From: Bordetella parapertussis
GTDB taxonomy: Bacteria; Pseudomonadota; Gammaproteobacteria; Burkholderiales; Burkholderiaceae_D
Assembly (NCBI GenBank): GCA_945883145.1
Contig: CAMCXB010000009.1
Coordinates: 1-51,984 of the forward strand
Reading direction: 5' to 3'
Length of the DNA stretch: 51,984 nucleotides
In this document: one piece after another, positions 44,252 through 51,984 of the stretch
Layout of the letters: every line of letters begins with the position of its first letter
How positions within the stretch are numbered: position 1 is the first letter of the stretch
Position numbers and translations under genes: made by a program
The notes under the pieces: generated by a model
Told to the model about the DNA's origin: nothing
The model's input: only the letters and a program-made list of their open reading frames with translations
The model's database searches: none

Positions 44252-45265
44252 TTATGCGGTTTTAGCTTGTATGCCTAATCGTTGTAGCAATGATTTATCT
44301 TCTTCTACTTCTGGATTGCCTGTGACGAGTAATTTTTCACCATAGAAAATTGAATTCGCACCAGCCAAATAACACAAGGCTTGTATGCCTTCACCTAACT
44401 GACGACGTCCTGCAGATAAACGTACTCGCGCTTGTGGCATCGTGATACGTGCAACCGCAATTGTGCGTACAAATTCGAGAGGATCTAAGGCATCTTGCCC
44501 ATAGAGTGGTGTGCCCTCTACTTGCACTAAATGATTGATAGGCACAGATTCAGGATATGGATTTAAGTTAGCCAATTGCGCAATCAAACCTGCGCGTGAT
44601 AAGCGTGACTCACCCATACCAACTATGCCACCACAACAAACCTTTAAGCCTGCTTCACGCACTGCACCTAAAGTATCTAAGCGATCTTGATAATCACGCG
44701 TAGTGATAATGTCGCCATAAAATTCTGGTGCTGTATCGAGATTGTGATTATAAAAATCTAAGCCAGCTTCTTTTAATCTCACTGCTTGCTGCTCTTCTAA
44801 CATACCCAAGGTAGCGCAGGTTTCTAAGCCCATCGCTTTTACAGCTTTCACCATTTCTTCAACTGAATCTAAATCTCTGTCTTTCGGAGCACGCCATGCA
44901 GCGCCCATACAAAAACGTGTAGCACCCTGATCTTTGGCAGCTTGTGCTGCGGCCAATACTTCATCGAGTGGCATGATTTTTTGTGCTGTCACGCCAGTAT
45001 CGTAACGAGCAGCTTGTGGGCAGTAACCACAGTCTTCTGGACAACCACCTGTTTTAATCGACAACAGTGTGGCTAATTCAATTTCATTGGCATTGAAATT
45101 TGCACGATGCACTTGCTGTGAACGAAACAATAAATCATTAAAAGGCAATTCAAACAAAGCTAATACTTCAGCAACTGGCCATGTTTCATGCGCCACTGCA
45201 GCAGCAGCAACTTTTTTTGCTGCAGCATGAAAAGCGACGGGTTGTGATGTGATGGTAGATGACAT
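44252..45265 (-). CDS. bioB: Biotin synthase BioB
   Basis: A radical-SAM enzyme that inserts sulfur into dethiobiotin. The 337-residue protein has the [4Fe-4S] motif CPEDCGYC (Cys75, Cys79, Cys82), the YNHNLDT segment, the GGIVGMGE loop and the late R in RLSAGR that binds the second cluster. AAGGAAG precedes the start. It lies between bioA and mccA, so the cofactor and its user enzyme are made from one transcript. Confidence 0.96.
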   Translation of the reverse strand: MSSTITSQPVAFHAAAKKVAAAAVAHETWPVAEVLALFELPFNDLLFRSQQVHRANFNANEIELATLLSIKTGGCPEDCGYCPQAARYDTGVTAQKIMPLDEVLAAAQAAKDQGATRFCMGAAWRAPKDRDLDSVEEMVKAVKAMGLETCATLGMLEEQQAVRLKEAGLDFYNHNLDTAPEFYGDIITTRDYQDRLDTLGAVREAGLKVCCGGIVGMGESRLSRAGLIAQLANLNPYPESVPINHLVQVEGTPLYGQDALDPLEFVRTIAVARITMPQARVRLSAGRRQLGEGIQALCYLAGANSIFYGEKLLVTGNPEVEEDKSLLQRLGIQAKTA

Positions 45266-45288
45266 AGCACTTCCTTAATAAGGTAATT

Positions 45289-46614
45289 TCAGCAACTGGC
45301 TTCTAGCGCTTTTATCGCGCCTGTAGCAAGACAATTCATTTCTTCATCATTGATGATATAGGGTGGCATTAGATAAACTGTATTGCCTATAGGGCGTAAC
45401 AATATCTGCTGCTGTAATCCTTGCGCAAAATAACGACGCGCAAATCCTGCTTGTTCATCGGGCTGCGCATCAAATGCGAATATCATGCCGCGACGACGAA
45501 AATTTTTGCTACGAGGATGATTCTTCAAAGGCGCTAATGCAGCTTCAATTTTATCGCCTCGCAGCTTATTTTGTACCAGTACATCGTCTTCTTTAAAAAT
45601 AGCTAAGGTCGCTAAGGCTGCTCTACAAGCCAAAGGATTGCCGGTATAAGAATGCGAATGTAAAAATGCACGCGTGATATCACTATGATAAAACGCTTGA
45701 TAAATTTCTTTGCGTGTCATGACGAGTGATAAAGGTAAATACCCACCACTAATCCCTTTAGACAAACACAGAAAATCTGGCCACACGCCAGACTGTTCTG
45801 ATGCAAAAAAAGTCCCTGTACGACCGCAACCTACTGCAATTTCATCTGCAATTAAATGCACATTAAATTCATCACATAAAGCACGCACTGTTTGCATATA
45901 CACAGGATCATGCATGATCATGCCGCCTGCACATTGCACTAAGGGCTCAAGAATAATCGCTGCTATATGATCAGCACGTTGTTCTAATAAACGTCTTATA
46001 TCCTCTGCTGCACGCAGCGCTACATCCGCAGCCGTTTCACCTTCTTTTGCATTGCGTGCATCTGGCGTTGCAACCACATGCGCAGGCTGCAACATGGCAC
46101 CATAAGCCTGACGAAATAACGGCACATCGGTGACAGCTAAAGCACCAACTGTTTCACCATGATAGCCACCCTGCAAATAAATAAATTCCTGCTTTTGCGC
46201 TAGCCCTTGATTTATCCATGCATGAAAACTCATCTTCAATGCAATCTCTACTGCAGAAGCACCATCGGAAGCATAAAAACAATGTCCGAGTACACCTTGT
46301 GTTAATGCAGACAATTGTTCCGAGAGTTGTACAACAGGCTCATGCGTGAAACCTGCCAACATGGCATGTTCTAACTGATCTAATTGCTCTTTCAGTGCAT
46401 GGTTAATCCGTGGATTAGCATGACCAAATAAATTCACCCACCATGAGCTAATACCATCGATATAACGATGACCTGCATGATCCATCAACCAAGCGCCACG
46501 CCCCTGACTGAGTGACACCATCGGTATGCTTTCATGATGTTGCATTTGTGTGCAGGGATGCCAGACACTGGCAAGACTGCGTGCAACCCAATCATTGTTA
46601 GCCTGTGTGTTCAT
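45289..46614 (-). CDS. bioA: Adenosylmethionine-8-amino-7-oxononanoate aminotransferase BioA
   Basis: A PLP enzyme that makes 7,8-diaminopelargonate in biotin synthesis, with SAM as amino donor. The 441-residue protein has the BioA N-terminus (VWHPCTQM), WWVNLFGHANPRIN, the cofactor site DEIAVGCGRTG, the PLP lysine in CLSKGISGG and SHSYTGNPLACRAAL. Its start codon overlaps the last base of the mccB stop (TAATG), so translation is coupled. bioF and bioD are not present here. Confidence 0.95.
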   Translation of the reverse strand: MNTQANNDWVARSLASVWHPCTQMQHHESIPMVSLSQGRGAWLMDHAGHRYIDGISSWWVNLFGHANPRINHALKEQLDQLEHAMLAGFTHEPVVQLSEQLSALTQGVLGHCFYASDGASAVEIALKMSFHAWINQGLAQKQEFIYLQGGYHGETVGALAVTDVPLFRQAYGAMLQPAHVVATPDARNAKEGETAADVALRAAEDIRRLLEQRADHIAAIILEPLVQCAGGMIMHDPVYMQTVRALCDEFNVHLIADEIAVGCGRTGTFFASEQSGVWPDFLCLSKGISGGYLPLSLVMTRKEIYQAFYHSDITRAFLHSHSYTGNPLACRAALATLAIFKEDDVLVQNKLRGDKIEAALAPLKNHPRSKNFRRRGMIFAFDAQPDEQAGFARRYFAQGLQQQILLRPIGNTVYLMPPYIINDEEMNCLATGAIKALEASC

Positions 46615-48221
46615 TACATCCTAAATATGCCGAACTTGGTTTCAGGTATAGGTGCATTCAATGATGCACTTAATCCCAGACCCAACACCATGCGTGTATC
46701 TGCAGGATCAATGACACCATCGTCCCACAAGCGTGCACTTGCATAATAAGGATGACCCTGTACTTCATATTGATCGAGTATAGGTTGTTTGAATGCGGCT
46801 TCTTCTTGCGCACTCCACTGCCCACCTTTAGCTTCTATGCCATCGCGTTTCACTGTCGCTAATACACTTGCAGCTTGTTCACCACCCATGACAGAGATAC
46901 GTGCATTCGGCCACATCCACAACATGCGTGGTGAATACGCACGACCACACATACCGTAATTACCTGCACCGAAACTACCGCCTATGATGACGGTGAATTT
47001 TGGTACCGCAGCTGTGGCAACTGCTGTCACCATCTTGGCGCCATTGCGTGCAATACCTTCATTTTCAACTTTGCGACCCACCATAAAGCCTGTGATGTTT
47101 TGTAAAAAAATCAAAGGTATTTTGCGTTGACAGCAAAGCTCTATGAAATGCGCACCTTTTAATGCGGACTCAGAAAATAAAATACCATTGTTAGCGATGA
47201 TGCCAACTGGCATACCAAATAAATGCGCAAAGCCGCAGACGAGTGTGGAGCCATAGCGTGCTTTGAATTCATCAAACTCGCTACCATCGACAACACGCGC
47301 AATGATTTCTTTTACATCAAAAGGTTTGCGTGTATCAGTTGGAATCAAGCCATACATTTCTTTTGCATCGTAGCGTGGCTCTACCGAAGGACGCAGCACC
47401 ATTTGTTCTGGCTTAGTGCGATTTAAGTTACCAACGATAGAACGCGCTATGGATAACGCATGCATATCATCTTGTGCGAGATGGTCGACCACACCCGATA
47501 AGCGCGTATGTACATCACCACCACCTAAATCTTCTGCACTGACAATCTCACCAATAGCGGCTTTGACTAAAGGTGGACCGCCTAAAAAAATCGTACCTTG
47601 ATTTTTAACGATGATGGATTCATCACTCATGGACGGCACATAGGCACCACCTGCTGTACATGAACCCATGACGACGGCAATTTGCGGTATGCCTTGCGCA
47701 GACATGTTGGCTTGATTAAAAAAGATACGTCCAAAATGTTCACGATCTGCAAAAACATCATCTTGATTCGGTAAATTTGCACCACCTGAATCAACGAGAT
47801 AAATACATGGCAAATTATTTTGTGCAGCGATTTCTTGTGCGCGTAAATGTTTTTTTACCGTCATAGGGAAATAGGTTCCGCCTTTAACGGTGGCGTCATT
47901 ACAAACAATGACACACTCCTGACCCTTTACACGACCTATACCAGTAATGATGCTGGCAGAGGGCGCAGCATTGTCATACATATTCAGCGCAGCTAATTGC
48001 GAAAACTCTAGAAATGGTGTGCCAGGATCAAGCAACATATTCACGCGATCACGTGGTAACAGCTTGCCGCGCGCAGTATGTTTTTTGCGGGCGTCTTCGC
48101 CACCACCTAATGCAAGTTTTTCACAATGCGCACGTAAATCATCCACCAAAGCCTGCATGGCTTGTGCGTTGGCTGTGAATTCATCCGAGCGTGGATTAAG
48201 CTTAGTTTCTAATAGAGGCAT
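46614..48221 (-). CDS. mccB: Methylcrotonyl-CoA carboxylase beta (carboxyltransferase) subunit
   Basis: LiuB transfers the carboxyl group from biotin to 3-methylcrotonyl-CoA. The 535-residue protein has the crotonase-like carboxyltransferase signatures VNMLLDPGTPFLEF, LVDSGGANLPNQDDVF, the MGSCTAGGAYVPSMSDE oxyanion loop and the NITGFMVGRKVENEGIA segment. Length and start (RSDEF..NAQAMQALV) are those of MccB. It begins 5 nt after ychJ. Confidence 0.95.
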   Translation of the reverse strand: MPLLETKLNPRSDEFTANAQAMQALVDDLRAHCEKLALGGGEDARKKHTARGKLLPRDRVNMLLDPGTPFLEFSQLAALNMYDNAAPSASIITGIGRVKGQECVIVCNDATVKGGTYFPMTVKKHLRAQEIAAQNNLPCIYLVDSGGANLPNQDDVFADREHFGRIFFNQANMSAQGIPQIAVVMGSCTAGGAYVPSMSDESIIVKNQGTIFLGGPPLVKAAIGEIVSAEDLGGGDVHTRLSGVVDHLAQDDMHALSIARSIVGNLNRTKPEQMVLRPSVEPRYDAKEMYGLIPTDTRKPFDVKEIIARVVDGSEFDEFKARYGSTLVCGFAHLFGMPVGIIANNGILFSESALKGAHFIELCCQRKIPLIFLQNITGFMVGRKVENEGIARNGAKMVTAVATAAVPKFTVIIGGSFGAGNYGMCGRAYSPRMLWMWPNARISVMGGEQAASVLATVKRDGIEAKGGQWSAQEEAAFKQPILDQYEVQGHPYYASARLWDDGVIDPADTRMVLGLGLSASLNAPIPETKFGIFRM

Positions 48222-48226
48222 CGTGC

Positions 48227-48625
48227 TTATTTTTCTAAAATATTTCCATCAACATAAAACCACCGTCCATCTTCACGAACAAAGCGACTTATTTCATGCA
48301 ACCGCTGTCCACGTCCTTGTACACGACAACGCGCTACAAACTCTACTGTGGCAGCATCATTTTCTTGTGATGACTGCCGCACTTCCAAACCTAACCACTG
48401 CAATGACTTATCGGTAACTGTTTCATCAGGTCGCGAGTCTTTATGCCAAGTCATTCTGAGATAATTTTCTTCACCGAGCACATAAGCGCTATAACGAGAG
48501 CGCATTAACTGTTCTGCACTTGCTGCATGCTGCGCTCCACTAATAAAAGGACCACAGCAGTCTGCTAACGAATCGCCACCACAAGGACAAGACTCTTGCT
48601 CTGACGAGTTTCGCTTTTTACCCAT
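48227..48625 (-). CDS. ychJ: YchJ-family (UPF0225) SEC-C motif protein
   Basis: A 132-residue protein with an N-terminal cysteine motif CPCGGDSLADCCGPFI (SEC-C-like zinc site) followed by an NTF2-like domain (LMRSRYSAYVLGEENYLRMTWH). Function is unknown. It sits between the acyl-CoA dehydrogenase and mccB with very short gaps, so it is co-transcribed with acyl-CoA catabolism genes. Confidence 0.9.
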   Translation of the reverse strand: MGKKRNSSEQESCPCGGDSLADCCGPFISGAQHAASAEQLMRSRYSAYVLGEENYLRMTWHKDSRPDETVTDKSLQWLGLEVRQSSQENDAATVEFVARCRVQGRGQRLHEISRFVREDGRWFYVDGNILEK

Positions 48626-48660
48626 CTGACTTGCTTTATCTCTTAGTCATGCACACAGGC

Positions 48661-49791
48661 TTACGCCAATGCACGTGCAATCAATATTTTTTGTATATCG
48701 CTCGTGCCTTCGTAAATCTGACAAACACGCACATCGCGATAAATACGCTCAACCGGAAAATCTTTTACATAACCATAGCCACCATGTATTTGTATGGCGT
48801 CTGAACATACTTTTTCTGCCATCTCACTAGCGAATAATTTTGCCATCGCAGCTTCTTTTAAACAGGGCACACCGGCATCTTTCATAGATGCAGCATGCAA
48901 AGTCATTTGACGTGCCACTTCAATTTGCGTTGCCATATCAGCTAATCTGAATTGCACGGCTTGATGATCAAATAAAGGCTTATCAAAACTTTGACGCTCT
49001 TTCGCATAAGCTAATGCTGCTTCAAACGCAGCGCGTGCCATACCTATGGCTTGTGCTGCTATGCCTATACGACCACCTTCTAATCCTGATAAAGCAATAC
49101 GATAGCCTTCACCTTCTGCGCCAATTAAATTCGCTGCAGGTATGCGGCAGTTTTCAAAAACAATTTGTGCAGTGTCAGATGAATGCTGACCTAATTTTTC
49201 TTCTATGCTAGCGACGACATAACCCGGTGTAGAGGTAGGCACCCAAAATGCACTAATGCCGCGCTTGCCTGCTGTCTTATCGGTGACTGCCATCACAATC
49301 GCTACACCTGCATTTTTGCCACTGGTGATGAATTGCTTAACACCATTGATGACGTAACTATCGCCATCACGTGTAGCAGTTGTTCGCAATGAAGAAGCAT
49401 CGCTACCTGCATGCGGTTCAGTTAAACAAAATGCGCCTAACATTTTGCCTTGTGCGAGTGGTCGTAGCCATTGCTCTTGTTGCGCAGGATTCGCTACCAT
49501 CATCGCAATACTACAAACAGGGCAATTGTTGACAGAGATGATGGTTGAAGTTCCACCATCACCTGCTGCGATTTCTTCTATGACTAAAGCGAGTGCAACA
49601 TAATCTAAACCTGCACCACCTTGCTCTTCTGGTACAGCGACACCAAACGCACCCATTTGCGCTAACTGATGCAAAGCTTCTTTAGGAAAGTGGCGCTCTT
49701 TATCCCAACGCGCAGCATGAGGACGTAACTGCTGCTGTGAAAATTCACGCAGTGCGTCACGTATCATGGTGTGTTGTTCAGAGAGCATCAT
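48661..49791 (-). CDS. Short/branched-chain acyl-CoA dehydrogenase
   Basis: An FAD enzyme introducing a 2,3-double bond into acyl-CoA. The 376-residue protein has the FAD/substrate motifs CLTEPHAGSDASSLRTTA, ITSGKNAGVAIV, the GLEGGRIGIAAQAIGMARAA helix and the C-terminal YRDVRVCQIYEGTSDIQK. Glu361 in YEGT is the catalytic base of short-chain and short/branched-chain dehydrogenases. Isovaleryl-CoA dehydrogenase has Gly or Ala there and its base elsewhere, so the LiuA label is not supported despite the neighbourhood. Butyryl-CoA or 2-methylbutyryl-CoA are better guesses. Confidence 0.9.
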   Translation of the reverse strand: MMLSEQHTMIRDALREFSQQQLRPHAARWDKERHFPKEALHQLAQMGAFGVAVPEEQGGAGLDYVALALVIEEIAAGDGGTSTIISVNNCPVCSIAMMVANPAQQEQWLRPLAQGKMLGAFCLTEPHAGSDASSLRTTATRDGDSYVINGVKQFITSGKNAGVAIVMAVTDKTAGKRGISAFWVPTSTPGYVVASIEEKLGQHSSDTAQIVFENCRIPAANLIGAEGEGYRIALSGLEGGRIGIAAQAIGMARAAFEAALAYAKERQSFDKPLFDHQAVQFRLADMATQIEVARQMTLHAASMKDAGVPCLKEAAMAKLFASEMAEKVCSDAIQIHGGYGYVKDFPVERIYRDVRVCQIYEGTSDIQKILIARALA

Positions 49792-49845
49792 GGTTTTATT
49801 CTTTATGTCGAATCGCAGGCTAAAAAAGTGTGTCGGTAAACCTGA

Positions 49846-50514
49846 TTACCAGACCATGACTTGTCCATCAAAACTATGAAAGCTTCCGCTTTCACTTTGC
49901 TTTAATCCAATGATGACTTTGCGCATACCTGCCACACTGTCTTGAACAGTTGTCGGCGCACTAGGTCCACCCATCTCAGTTTGTACCCAACCTGGATGTA
50001 TCACCATCAACTTCGCTTTGGGATAATCAATCGCTGCAGCTTTTACCACCATATTCAATGCGGCTTTCGATGCGCGATACACCCAACCCATGCTTGCCGT
50101 AGTGGCACCTATACTGCCCATGACGCTAGTAAGAAAGACAAACGATCCACTCGCTTCTTCCACCATAGGTGCTAATAAAGGAATGGCTTGCATTGCACCT
50201 AATACATTGGCATGCATGACGCGATCAAATTCCGCAACCGCAGGTGCTTCGGTTGCACCCGCATAAGAACCAAATACACCAGCTACATACACCACTAAAT
50301 CTAAACGCTCTCCATCAAGTTGCCATGGCAAGCTAGCTAGTGATTCCGCTACGGTGACATCAATTTTCATTGCATGCGCACCTTCTTGTTTGAGCGCTTC
50401 TAGCGTTGCATCATCACGCGCCGTTGCATAGACTTTGCAACCATCGGCAAGTAATTGACGAACGAATTCACGGCCTATGCCGCGTGAAGCACCAATAATC
50501 AAAGCAGTACGCAT
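49846..50514 (-). CDS. SDR-family oxidoreductase (C-factor-like)
   Basis: A 222-residue short-chain dehydrogenase with cofactor motif GASRGIG (residues 8-14), the VYVAGVFG segment, catalytic Tyr/Lys in YRASK and HPGWVQTEMGG. The size and layout match the C-factor (CsgA-like) subgroup. Its place between a thiolase and an acyl-CoA dehydrogenase suggests a role with 3-hydroxyacyl or short-chain intermediates, but the subgroup has no fixed substrate. Confidence 0.87.
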   Translation of the reverse strand: MRTALIIGASRGIGREFVRQLLADGCKVYATARDDATLEALKQEGAHAMKIDVTVAESLASLPWQLDGERLDLVVYVAGVFGSYAGATEAPAVAEFDRVMHANVLGAMQAIPLLAPMVEEASGSFVFLTSVMGSIGATTASMGWVYRASKAALNMVVKAAAIDYPKAKLMVIHPGWVQTEMGGPSAPTTVQDSVAGMRKVIIGLKQSESGSFHSFDGQVMVW

Positions 50515-50525
50515 GCAAATTCCCC

Positions 50526-51719
50526 TTACATCATTTCAATTGCCATAGCGGTAGCTTCACCGCCACCGATACACAAAGCTGCTACGCCACGCTTGCCACC
50601 GGTTTTTTTCAATGCGCCCAACAAGGTCACAATAATGCGCGCACCTGATGCACCGATAGGATGACCAAGTGCACAAGCACCACCATGGATATTAATTTTG
50701 TCGTGAGTGATATTGTGTTCTTTCATTGCGGCCATGGCGACTGCTGCAAACGCTTCATTGATTTCAAACAGATCGACGTCACTGGTTTTCCAACCGGTTT
50801 TTGCATACAACTTTTCAATCGCGCCTACTGGTGCAGTGGTAAACCAATTTGGTTCATGTGAGTTACGCATGTGAGCAACGATTTTTGCAATCGGTTTTAC
50901 ACCTAATTTTTTTGCTGTTGATTCACGCATCAGTACTAATGCTGCTGCACCGTCGTTGATGGATGAAGAAGAGGCAGCAGTGATGGTGCCATCTTTTTTA
51001 AATGCTGGTTTTAACTGTGGGATTTTTTCTATCTTGGCTTTGAGTGGACCTTCATCTTTATCGATAACGACATCACCCGCTTTGCCAGAAATAGTCACTG
51101 GCGCGATTTCCCATTTAAAAGAACCATCAGCAGTCGCAGCTTGTGCGCGTTTTACTGAATCAATCGCAAACGCATCTTGTGCTTCACGTGTAAAGGAATA
51201 TTTTGCAGAACAGTCTTCTGCAAAGGTGCCCATGGAACGACCTTTGTCATAGGCATCTTCTAAACCATCTAACATCATGTGGTCATACATCATGCCGTGA
51301 CCAATACGATAACCACCACGTGCTTTAGGAATTAAATAAGGCGCATTAGTCATCGACTCCATACCACCCGACACCACCACTTCATTCGTGCCCGACATAA
51401 TTGAGTCATAACCATAAATAGTTGCCTGCATAGCAGAGCCACACATTTTTGATAAGGTCACAGCACCTGCTGATACAGGAATGCCGGCTTTAATTGATGC
51501 TTGACGCGCAGGTGCTTGACCTTGTGCTGCCATTAAGCAGTTACCAAAGATCACATCATTCACTACTTCAGGCTTAATGCCTGCACGCTCAACTGCACCA
51601 CGAATTGCAACTGCACCTAGATCATGTGCAGAAAGAGATGAAAAATCACCTTGAAAAGCGCCCATAGGGGTGCGTGCTGCACCAACAATTACAACGGGAT
51701 CAACGATAGGATCTTGCAT
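50526..51719 (-). CDS. Acetyl-CoA C-acyltransferase (thiolase)
   Basis: A degradative or acetoacetyl-CoA thiolase of 397 residues. Nucleophile Cys93 lies in KMCGSAMQA, then NEAFA, GGACALGHPIGASGARI (catalytic His) and the second Cys in CIGGGEA. The ATG at 51719 follows GGAG at 6 nt; a TTG at 51731 is unlikely. In this block it would cleave acetoacetyl-CoA produced from HMG-CoA lyase and leucine, giving acetyl-CoA. It starts 24 nt after aceK. Confidence 0.93.
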   Translation of the reverse strand: MQDPIVDPVVIVGAARTPMGAFQGDFSSLSAHDLGAVAIRGAVERAGIKPEVVNDVIFGNCLMAAQGQAPARQASIKAGIPVSAGAVTLSKMCGSAMQATIYGYDSIMSGTNEVVVSGGMESMTNAPYLIPKARGGYRIGHGMMYDHMMLDGLEDAYDKGRSMGTFAEDCSAKYSFTREAQDAFAIDSVKRAQAATADGSFKWEIAPVTISGKAGDVVIDKDEGPLKAKIEKIPQLKPAFKKDGTITAASSSSINDGAAALVLMRESTAKKLGVKPIAKIVAHMRNSHEPNWFTTAPVGAIEKLYAKTGWKTSDVDLFEINEAFAAVAMAAMKEHNITHDKINIHGGACALGHPIGASGARIIVTLLGALKKTGGKRGVAALCIGGGEATAMAIEMM

Positions 51720-51743
51720 AGTTATCTCCAAAAAAAATAAAAA

Positions 51744-51984
51744 TTAAGTAGCGGCCGATGGTGCTGATGGTGCCGTGGATGTCTGATAGCTAAAACGAAC
51801 TTCCTGCGGATAGGGAAAGATATCTTCCACTTGGCCATCAAGTATTCGGGTTTTACGTTGTTGCCAATACTCTGCTGTCAGTAGATCGGCATGATGCTTC
51901 ATGAAGTATTTACGTACTTTAGGATTGCCTAATAAAAAAACACTGAACTGTTCTGGAAAGACATCATTTTTTGCGACGTGATAC
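51744..51984 (-). CDS. aceK: Isocitrate dehydrogenase kinase/phosphatase AceK, C-terminal part
   Basis: The minus strand reads open from the window edge to a TAA at 51744, giving 79 residues. They include YHVAKNDVFPEQFSVFLLGN, then FMKHHADLLTAEYWQQRK and EDIFPYPQEVRF, which is the C-terminus of AceK. AceK switches isocitrate dehydrogenase off by phosphorylation when the glyoxylate bypass is needed, as during growth on acetate or acetyl-CoA-yielding compounds. A Ser/Ala/Pro tail (TSTAPSAPSAAT) is added to the usual end. The rest of the gene is outside the window. Confidence 0.9.
   Translation of the reverse strand, partial: YHVAKNDVFPEQFSVFLLGNPKVRKYFMKHHADLLTAEYWQQRKTRILDGQVEDIFPYPQEVRFSYQTSTAPSAPSAAT

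Noticed and set aside
48661..49791. Label as isovaleryl-CoA dehydrogenase LiuA
   Set aside because: Context suggests it, but the catalytic Glu in the C-terminal YEGT motif is that of short/branched-chain enzymes.
1..51984. Insertion sequences, integrases, phage genes or CRISPR arrays
   Set aside because: I saw no transposase, recombinase or phage-like product and no regularly spaced short repeats on either strand.

Overview
The window most likely comes from a betaproteobacterium (Burkholderiales, closest in layout to Oxalobacteraceae) with lower GC than most of that group. The evidence is the tRNA-Tyr/tRNA-Gly/tRNA-Thr cluster (in betaproteobacteria usually just upstream of tuf), the gene order MidA-like methyltransferase / SDR / folB / ttcA / glmU / glmS, the fused mutase IcmF, and aceK next to thiolase and leucine-catabolism genes. 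This placement rests on gene content and remembered synteny; no search was run.

Layout. 1-364: three tRNA genes on the minus strand behind a strong promoter. 508-2098: two tandem DUF2905 membrane proteins and a MidA-like methyltransferase, minus strand. 2146-7578: plus-strand housekeeping run of a pteridine-reductase-like SDR, folB, ttcA, glmU and glmS (pterin, tRNA thiolation and cell-wall precursor synthesis). 7579-8790: two small unrecognised genes. 8992-13321: a GST-like gene divergent from icmF, with a palindromic operator between them. 13411-14286: rarD. 14370-18663: three paralogous ankyrin-repeat genes produced by tandem duplication that copied the tail of rarD with them. 19041-20708: ettA. 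20934-24956: two very AT-rich genes of an unrecognised family that share an N-terminal module. 25130-26128: ROK kinase. 26521-34927: a branched-chain-type ABC transporter (LivGHM, binding protein, LivF) framed by two different acyl-CoA ligases. 35149-38459: a second tandem pair of unrecognised paralogs with a conserved His/Cys pair. 38481-40889: DUF4345-like protein, nitronate monooxygenase-like protein and a metallo-beta-lactamase-fold hydrolase. 41059-51984: a long minus-strand block reading aceK (partial), thiolase, SDR, acyl-CoA dehydrogenase, ychJ, mccB, bioA, bioB, mccA, mvaB, DUF1289.

The metabolic genes fit together: a transporter and CoA ligases import and activate a carboxylic acid, while methylcrotonyl-CoA carboxylase, HMG-CoA lyase, thiolase, acyl-CoA dehydrogenase and isobutyryl-CoA mutase degrade branched-chain acyl-CoAs. 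Biotin synthesis genes are embedded between the two subunits of the biotin-dependent carboxylase. Four accessory insertions (7.8-8.8, 14.4-18.7, 20.9-25.0 and 35.1-38.5 kb) sit between core genes. They carry ankyrin repeats, disordered Ser/Asn/Pro-rich N-termini, large coiled or helical proteins and tandem paralog families. This is what one would expect of a host- or protist-associated lifestyle, but no secretion system is visible here. The most promising undescribed material is the 20.9-25.0 kb family, the 35.1-38.5 kb pair and the ankyrin duplication array.
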